The notes beneath the pieces are model-generated. The model was not told where the DNA came from and did not search any database. It saw only the letters and a list, made by a program, of their open reading frames with translations. Of a DNA stretch of 10,377 nucleotides, positions 5,401-10,377 are shown one piece after another (within the stretch, counting starts at the first letter, position 1; each line of letters begins with the position of its first letter). The position numbers and the translations under genes are program-made. Source of the stretch: Candidatus Aminicenantota bacterium. Lineage in GTDB: Bacteria > Acidobacteriota > Aminicenantia > UBA2199. The stretch is taken from contig DAOVIP010000029.1 of assembly GCA_030671465.1 (NCBI GenBank), positions 1 through 10,377 of the forward strand. The letters are read 5' to 3'.

Positions 5401-6144
5401 AAACAGTCCGGTTATTGTTTTCAAGTGTTTCTTTGAATTTAAATCGTAATGAATCGTACTCAAGGATATACACCCATTCTTTGTGGCCCATATATCAGTT
5501 CCTTCTTTACCGTGATAGGCTGGAGTTCCGGTACCAATCCAGTAATATTTCTTACCCCGGGGATCTTTCTTTTCTATGATCTCGGGCTTATATCTTTTAT
5601 AACCCAGAGAAGTGACCAGGATCTTCCCATTGTTCTTAAAGGGGATATTCACATTATATACCACAGGATTATTTTTAATATTAAAAAGTTTTTTTAAAAT
5701 TTCTTCGGTTATTTCAGTTCCATTTTTCACATCAAAGAGTAAACTGCCATCACTTTGTTGACCGGGAATGAGAGAAACTGCCATGGAGGGAATTCCATAT
5801 AAAAATCCTGCAAAGGCCCCGCCAACCGTGCCGGAAAAATAAATATCCTCGGACAGGTTTTCTCCCAAATTCATCCCCGAAATAATGAAATCGGGGCGAT
5901 CGGGCAAAATTTTCTGAATCGCCATATTCACACAGTCGATCGGAGTACCGTCAATGGCATATATTCTTTTTTCTTTCCTTTCGATTCGCAGGGGGCGGTT
6001 CAGGGTCAGGGCCATGCTAATGGCACTCCTCTCCCGGTCAGGGGCCACAATATACACCTCAAATTTTTTAGAAAGACGGTCTTTCAGAGCAGTAATTCCC
6101 TTTGATAAACAACCATCGTCGTTGGTCAACAATAAGGTTTTCAT
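5395..6144 (-). CDS. surE: 5'/3'-nucleotidase SurE
   Basis: The 249-residue product is a full-length SurE, a metal-dependent cytoplasmic phosphatase that removes phosphate from nucleoside 5'- and 3'-monophosphates and helps in stationary-phase survival. Motifs are in the expected order: LLTNDDG (5-11) with metal ligands D9 and D10, APDRERSAIS (34-43) with S40, IDGTPIDCV (64-72), and ISGMNLGENL...YFSGTVGGA (88-110) with the conserved Asn (N92/N96 region). The family consensus is SGIN.G.N, so Met replaces Ile. The ribosome binding site is weak (CTGAAG). The gene follows tRNA-Pro by 82 bases on the same strand with no terminator visible between them, so it may share the merR/tRNA-Pro message. 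It ends 5 bases from the convergent DUF368 gene. Confidence 0.95.
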   Translation of the reverse strand: MKTLLLTNDDGCLSKGITALKDRLSKKFEVYIVAPDRERSAISMALTLNRPLRIERKEKRIYAIDGTPIDCVNMAIQKILPDRPDFIISGMNLGENLSEDIYFSGTVGGAFAGFLYGIPSMAVSLIPGQQSDGSLLFDVKNGTEITEEILKKLFNIKNNPVVYNVNIPFKNNGKILVTSLGYKRYKPEIIEKKDPRGKKYYWIGTGTPAYHGKEGTDIWATKNGCISLSTIHYDLNSKKHLKTITGLFE

Positions 6145-6226
6145 TTTACTTCAGAATGATAATTCTTTACCACTTTCCGGATTCACACTTCATCAACTGT
6201 TGTTTAAAAATATGGATTAGAAAGAA

Positions 6227-6303
6227 TGGTCGGGACGAGTGGATTCGAACCACCGACCACACGCACCCCAAGCGTGTACGCTACCAGACTGCGCCACGTC
6301 CCG
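6227..6303 (-). tRNA. tRNA-Pro (GGG)
   Basis: The 77-base gene includes an encoded CCA. Acceptor is CGGGACG/CGTCCCG, D arm GCGC-GCGT, anticodon arm CACGC-TTGGGGT-GCGTG with anticodon GGG, T arm GGTGG-TTCGAAT-CCACT, discriminator A73. It begins only 7 bases after the merR-like stop codon, with no room for its own promoter, so it is probably processed from the merR message. Confidence 0.97.
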
Positions 6304-6310
6304 AACAATG

Positions 6311-6682
6311 TTATCTTTTATCATTTTTATCAAGTATTGTCAATATTTCTTTCAATTGATTCTTGATGGATTTCAATTTATCACTTTTTATTTCCCTGGC
6401 AGGAATACCGGAGAACGAGTCTGGATGTAACTGGAATTCATTCTTCATTACCGTTTTAACCTGGTCTTTTTCCATCTTTTCAATGATCAACAACTGTTTA
6501 ATTTTCAACAGCAATTCCAGGTCCCTGCGGGTATAAAATTTTTCCCCGATATTATTCACCACCGGACTGAATCCACCGAACTCCTTTTCCCAGTAATCAA
6601 TAACCTTTCCATCCAGACGAGTAATATTGATGACTTCCTTTTTTTTAAAGGTTAGTTTATCCGGAAGTTGAAAATCCATCAT
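6311..6682 (-). CDS. MerR-family-like transcriptional regulator
   Basis: The 123-residue product carries a MerR-type winged helix: LTFKKKEVINITRLDGKVIDYWEKEF (about 10-35) is the helix-turn-helix, and the wing with FYTRRDLELLLKIKQLL (about 49-65) follows. The remaining residues form helices likely to make the dimer coiled coil, with a polar C-terminus. No ligand-binding or metal-binding domain and no paired Cys are visible. The family normally dimerises and distorts promoters with long spacers. From memory, a MerR gene directly upstream of tRNA-Pro and surE also occurs in Geobacter-like genomes. Two adjacent ATG codons (6682, 6679) are possible starts. The ribosome binding site (GCAGG) is modest. 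A TATAAT box lies about 20 bases upstream. Target genes are unknown. Confidence 0.8.
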   Translation of the reverse strand: MMDFQLPDKLTFKKKEVINITRLDGKVIDYWEKEFGGFSPVVNNIGEKFYTRRDLELLLKIKQLLIIEKMEKDQVKTVMKNEFQLHPDSFSGIPAREIKSDKLKSIKNQLKEILTILDKNDKR

Positions 6683-6702
6683 TTGCCTGCAATTATGTTC
6701 AT

Positions 6703-6708
6703 ATTATA
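6703..6708 (-). promoter_or_regulatory. Candidate -10 box of the merR / tRNA-Pro / surE unit
   Basis: A perfect TATAAT lies on the minus strand with a start expected near 6696, 14 bases before the ATG at 6682. No good -35 box is found at 16-18 bases (the site reads CACAAA), so the promoter may be activator-dependent or a different one may be used. Confidence 0.4.
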
Positions 6709-6848
6709 CACTATTTTTTTAAAACTTTGTGGCCGGAAGGATCAAAAACTGAAATTTCTGTGCATCATCCCCAAAGAAGGCCTGTAGGTTATTTTCTTAA
6801 GACCGAGGAAATGAAATAATGCAGGAATACCATGATCAACAGCACCAA

Positions 6849-7133
6849 TCAGAACGTAATCCGGTGCCAGAGCGGATCTACTGCCGTGATCTTCAGAATC
6901 TCGATATAAAGAATGGGAAACCCGATTGACAGTAGAATATACACCCTTAAGAGAAAATGCTGTTCACCCCTTTTTATAAAAATAATGGAAGCCCAGCCAA
7001 TGGCCGTACAGATGACCAGCATCAAGGTGGTAAAATCTTCGGATTTCCAGGAAGAACGAAAAGCAAGTACATAAACCAGACCGGAAACCACTGAAAACAG
7101 CCAGGGATACAGAAAGATGGATTTTACTTTCAT
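6849..7133 (-). CDS. Small three-helix membrane protein, unknown function
   Basis: The 94-residue product is almost entirely hydrophobic, with predicted membrane helices at about 6-25, 36-54 and 62-82 separated by short charged turns (SSWKSED, KRGEQ). The C-terminal dozen residues are polar. I recognise no family. Support for a real gene comes from a strong promoter-like pair (TTGACA, 17 bases, TACAAT) placed immediately before its ATG, and from a sensible helix/turn pattern. There is no Shine-Dalgarno sequence. If the promoter is used, the message would start 1-3 bases before the ATG. It follows the HEAT-repeat gene on the same strand, after a 67-base gap. The 166 bases beyond it, up to the merR-like gene, hold only the merR -10 candidate. 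Confidence 0.6.
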   Translation of the reverse strand: MKVKSIFLYPWLFSVVSGLVYVLAFRSSWKSEDFTTLMLVICTAIGWASIIFIKRGEQHFLLRVYILLSIGFPILYIEILKITAVDPLWHRITF

Positions 7134-7141
7134 TTGATAAT

Positions 7142-7170
7142 ATTGTATTTTTATTGATGCGGGTTGTCAA
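7142..7170 (-). promoter_or_regulatory. Strong promoter of the small membrane protein gene
   Basis: On the minus strand a perfect TTGACA (7165-7170) is followed after 17 bases by TACAAT (7142-7147, 5/6). The start near 7135 is almost at the ATG (7133). An inverted repeat (7160-7177) overlaps the -35 box. Confidence 0.6.
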
Positions 7171-7177
7171 TAACCCG
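7160..7177. repeat. Inverted repeat overlapping the -35 box
   Basis: CGGGTT and AACCCG form perfect 6-bp arms around a 6-base centre. As RNA it could be a hairpin 24 bases after the HEAT-repeat stop, but no T-run follows on the minus strand. As DNA it spans the -35 of the next promoter and could be an operator. Confidence 0.45.
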
Positions 7178-7200
7178 GCCCATTTTTCAAAGACTTAAGA

Positions 7201-7866
7201 TCATTTGTTTTGTAGTGACTTTATGGCCGATTCACCGGCAATCCTGACATTGATATTCTCATCATCCTTTAATACTTCCAGATATTCAATGGCCGTGGTA
7301 TCCCCCAATTTTGATAGTGATTCCGCTGCCCCTATCCGGATATCAGGAGAATACCGATCCTGCAGGGCATTGATCAGGGGCTTTATTGCCTTTTTTTCTC
7401 CTATCAATCCCAGGGCAATGGCTGCGTTTTTCCGGATCTGCCACCATTTGCGTCTGGTTTCCAGAACTTGAATCAATACATCACCAGCAGAGGGATCGCC
7501 GATCTCCCCCAATGCTTTTGCGGCACTGGCTGCCCCCAGGCTTTCTCCCCGGAGCAGCAACCGCATCAGGGGCTGCAGGGCATGCCCGATAATATAACCT
7601 TCAAGTTTTGAAGACATGGCGATCCTTCCCAAGGAATCCGCCGCATGATCCCTCACATTTTGATTCCCATCATCCAGCAATCCGATTAGTACATCAACTG
7701 TTCTTTGGCTGGTTTTTTTTCCAAAATCGCCAAGATAGCTGGTTGCCATCCAGCGGTTATAATCATTGTTTGATTTGGATTCAATAACCTCAACAAGGCT
7801 GTCTTGATCTTTCTCTCTTATCATTTTATCAAAAAAACCCAATGCTATTACCTGCTCTAAATTCAA
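7201..7866 (-). CDS. HEAT-repeat protein (PBS-lyase-type repeats)
   Basis: The 221-residue product is a stack of helical repeats of about 30-35 residues with the HEAT pattern of a D/N turn followed by VR..A..ALG.IG. Examples are NVRDHAADSLGRIA (70-83), ASAAKALGEIGDPSAGDVLI (113-132), IRKNAAIALGLIGEKKAIKPL (144-164), IRIGAAESLSKLGDTTAIEYL (176-196) and VRIAGESAIKSL (207-218). Such proteins are cytoplasmic scaffolds for protein-protein contacts; the role of this one is unknown. The start is uncertain: an in-frame stop lies 9 bases before the TTG at 7866, so that TTG, a TTG at 7842 preceded by GCAGG, or the ATG at residue 14 are the options. It is codirectional with atpC, 110 bases downstream, with its own possible promoter. 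Confidence 0.8.
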   Translation of the reverse strand: MNLEQVIALGFFDKMIREKDQDSLVEVIESKSNNDYNRWMATSYLGDFGKKTSQRTVDVLIGLLDDGNQNVRDHAADSLGRIAMSSKLEGYIIGHALQPLMRLLLRGESLGAASAAKALGEIGDPSAGDVLIQVLETRRKWWQIRKNAAIALGLIGEKKAIKPLINALQDRYSPDIRIGAAESLSKLGDTTAIEYLEVLKDDENINVRIAGESAIKSLQNK

Positions 7867-7890
7867 ACCCGGAATTCATTCAGGTGTCCA

Positions 7891-7905
7891 TCCCGAATAC
7901 CGGGA
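7891..7905 (-). other. Small hairpin in the HEAT-gene leader
   Basis: TCCCG and CGGGA arms surround a 5-base loop. Relative to the putative promoter this hairpin lies at the very 5' end of the transcript. It has no T-run, so it is not a terminator for the ATP synthase operon. It may protect the mRNA end, or be chance. Confidence 0.3.
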
Positions 7906-7912
7906 AAGTTCA

Positions 7913-7941
7913 TTTATAACAAAAGAAAAACATTTTTTCAA
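7913..7941 (-). promoter_or_regulatory. Putative promoter of the HEAT-repeat gene
   Basis: On the minus strand TTGAAA (7936-7941) is followed after 17 bases by TATAAA (7913-7918). The start would be near 7906, giving a leader of about 40 bases. It lies between atpC and the HEAT gene, so the latter need not depend on the atp operon. Confidence 0.4.
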
Positions 7942-7976
7942 TCCATTACTTCTATCTTGGATTATAAACAGGGATA

Positions 7977-8405
7977 TTATTTCTGTTCGATTTTGTTCAG
8001 GATATCCATTTTTATTTTGAATTTTTTCTGCTCTTGCAAAGCCTGATCCAGTTCTTCAGGTGAAATCCCACCCTGCGGAGCTGACTGAATCCTACGGGTT
8101 AACTCCTGGTACCGGGATTCAATTTCAGCTTTATTCATATCTTCTTCCCTTTCAACCTGGTCGCTGATAATGATAATTTTATTTTCCATATTTTTTATGA
8201 AACCATCCTGAATAAAAAGGTAGTGTTTAACCCCCTGAGTATCCCGATAGGCAATTTCACCGGTACTTAAAATCGACACGTAAGGAAGGTGATGCTCCAG
8301 AATACCGGCTTCACCATAGTAGGCTGGAATATACAATTCAGTAATATTGGCCTTGACCACCACATCGGTAGAGGTGATGATTTCCAGTTCAATGTTTTCC
8401 GACAA
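7977..8405 (-). CDS. atpC: F0F1 ATP synthase subunit epsilon
   Basis: The 142-residue product is the epsilon subunit of F1, which sits with gamma at the foot of the rotor and can restrain ATP hydrolysis. The N-terminal beta sandwich is clear: ELEIITSTDVVVKANITELYIP, then GEAGILEHHLPYVSILSTGEI, the family's GE.GIL..H.P....L..G pattern. The C-terminal part is two polar helices (EEDMNKAEIESRYQELTRRI and EELDQALQEQKKFKIKMDIL). Start choice: a TTG at 8405, four bases after the atpD stop, has a GGAG site (embedded in the last codons of atpD) seven bases upstream. The longer in-frame reading from 8501 would overlap atpD by 92 bases and adds residues with no epsilon character. Length then matches the family. 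It is the last gene of the operon. Confidence 0.93.
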   Translation of the reverse strand: MSENIELEIITSTDVVVKANITELYIPAYYGEAGILEHHLPYVSILSTGEIAYRDTQGVKHYLFIQDGFIKNMENKIIIISDQVEREEDMNKAEIESRYQELTRRIQSAPQGGISPEELDQALQEQKKFKIKMDILNKIEQK

Positions 8406-8409
8406 TCCG

Positions 8410-10377
<1,968 letters not shown>

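Noticed and set aside
6102..6430. Plus-strand open frames across tRNA-Pro containing WIRTTDHTHPKRVRYQ
   Set aside because: This is the well-known spurious peptide from the antisense of a tRNA gene.
6964..7170. Minus-strand 68-codon frame overlapping the small membrane protein gene
   Set aside because: It overlaps in another frame, its start lies upstream of the likely transcription start, and its composition is less coherent than the three-helix pattern of the 6849-7133 frame.
7924..7940. GAAAAA-CAT-TTTTTC inverted repeat as the atp operon terminator
   Set aside because: The stem is nearly all A-T with a 3-base loop, and overlaps the -35 region of the HEAT promoter; no convincing terminator was found after atpC.

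Overview
The window looks like chromosomal DNA of a diderm (Gram-negative-type) bacterium from a lineage I cannot name. A bacterial F1 ATP synthase cluster, SurE, bacterial tRNAs, strong AGGAGG-type ribosome binding sites and sigma70-like promoters with 17-bp spacers establish that it is bacterial. A TonB-like C-terminal domain on a membrane-anchored protein suggests an outer membrane. The merR / tRNA-Pro / surE arrangement resembles what I remember from Deltaproteobacteria such as Geobacter, but an uncultured relative (Acidobacteriota/Aminicenantes-like) is equally possible. Most genes are housekeeping or single conserved genes. There are no transposases, CRISPR arrays or phage genes.

Layout, left to right. 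(1) 1-623, minus: the 5' part of a GAF-domain signalling protein that runs off the left edge. (2) 756-1633, plus: a PaaI-type hotdog thioesterase overlapping by 4 bases a small two-helix membrane protein. (3) 1667-1900, minus: a tRNA cluster transcribed Asn-Gly-Cys from a clear promoter. (4) 1963-2268, minus: an MTH1187-type thiamine-binding protein, divergent from (5) 2440-4281, plus: a 613-residue protein with a cytoplasmic pseudokinase, one membrane helix, a periplasmic coiled coil containing a 24-bp tandem repeat, and a TonB-like C-terminus. (6) 4376-5389, plus: a DUF368 undecaprenyl-phosphate translocase in an AT-rich stretch, convergent with (7) 5395-6682, minus: merR-like regulator, tRNA-Pro(GGG) and surE. 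(8) 6849-7133, minus: a small three-helix membrane protein of unknown function. (9) 7201-7866, minus: a HEAT-repeat protein. (10) 7977-10377, minus: atpG (partial), atpD and atpC, the end of the F1 operon.

Working together: atpG-atpD-atpC encode the rotor and catalytic core of F1. The DUF368 protein recycles the lipid carrier for envelope polymers. The pseudokinase/TonB-like protein probably links a cytoplasmic binding domain to a periplasmic or outer-membrane partner and is the least ordinary gene here. Seven intergenic gaps carry promoter-like pairs with 17-bp spacers. In two cases the -10 box lies so close to the start codon that the mRNA would be leaderless or nearly so. No gap without a gene exceeds about 175 bases.
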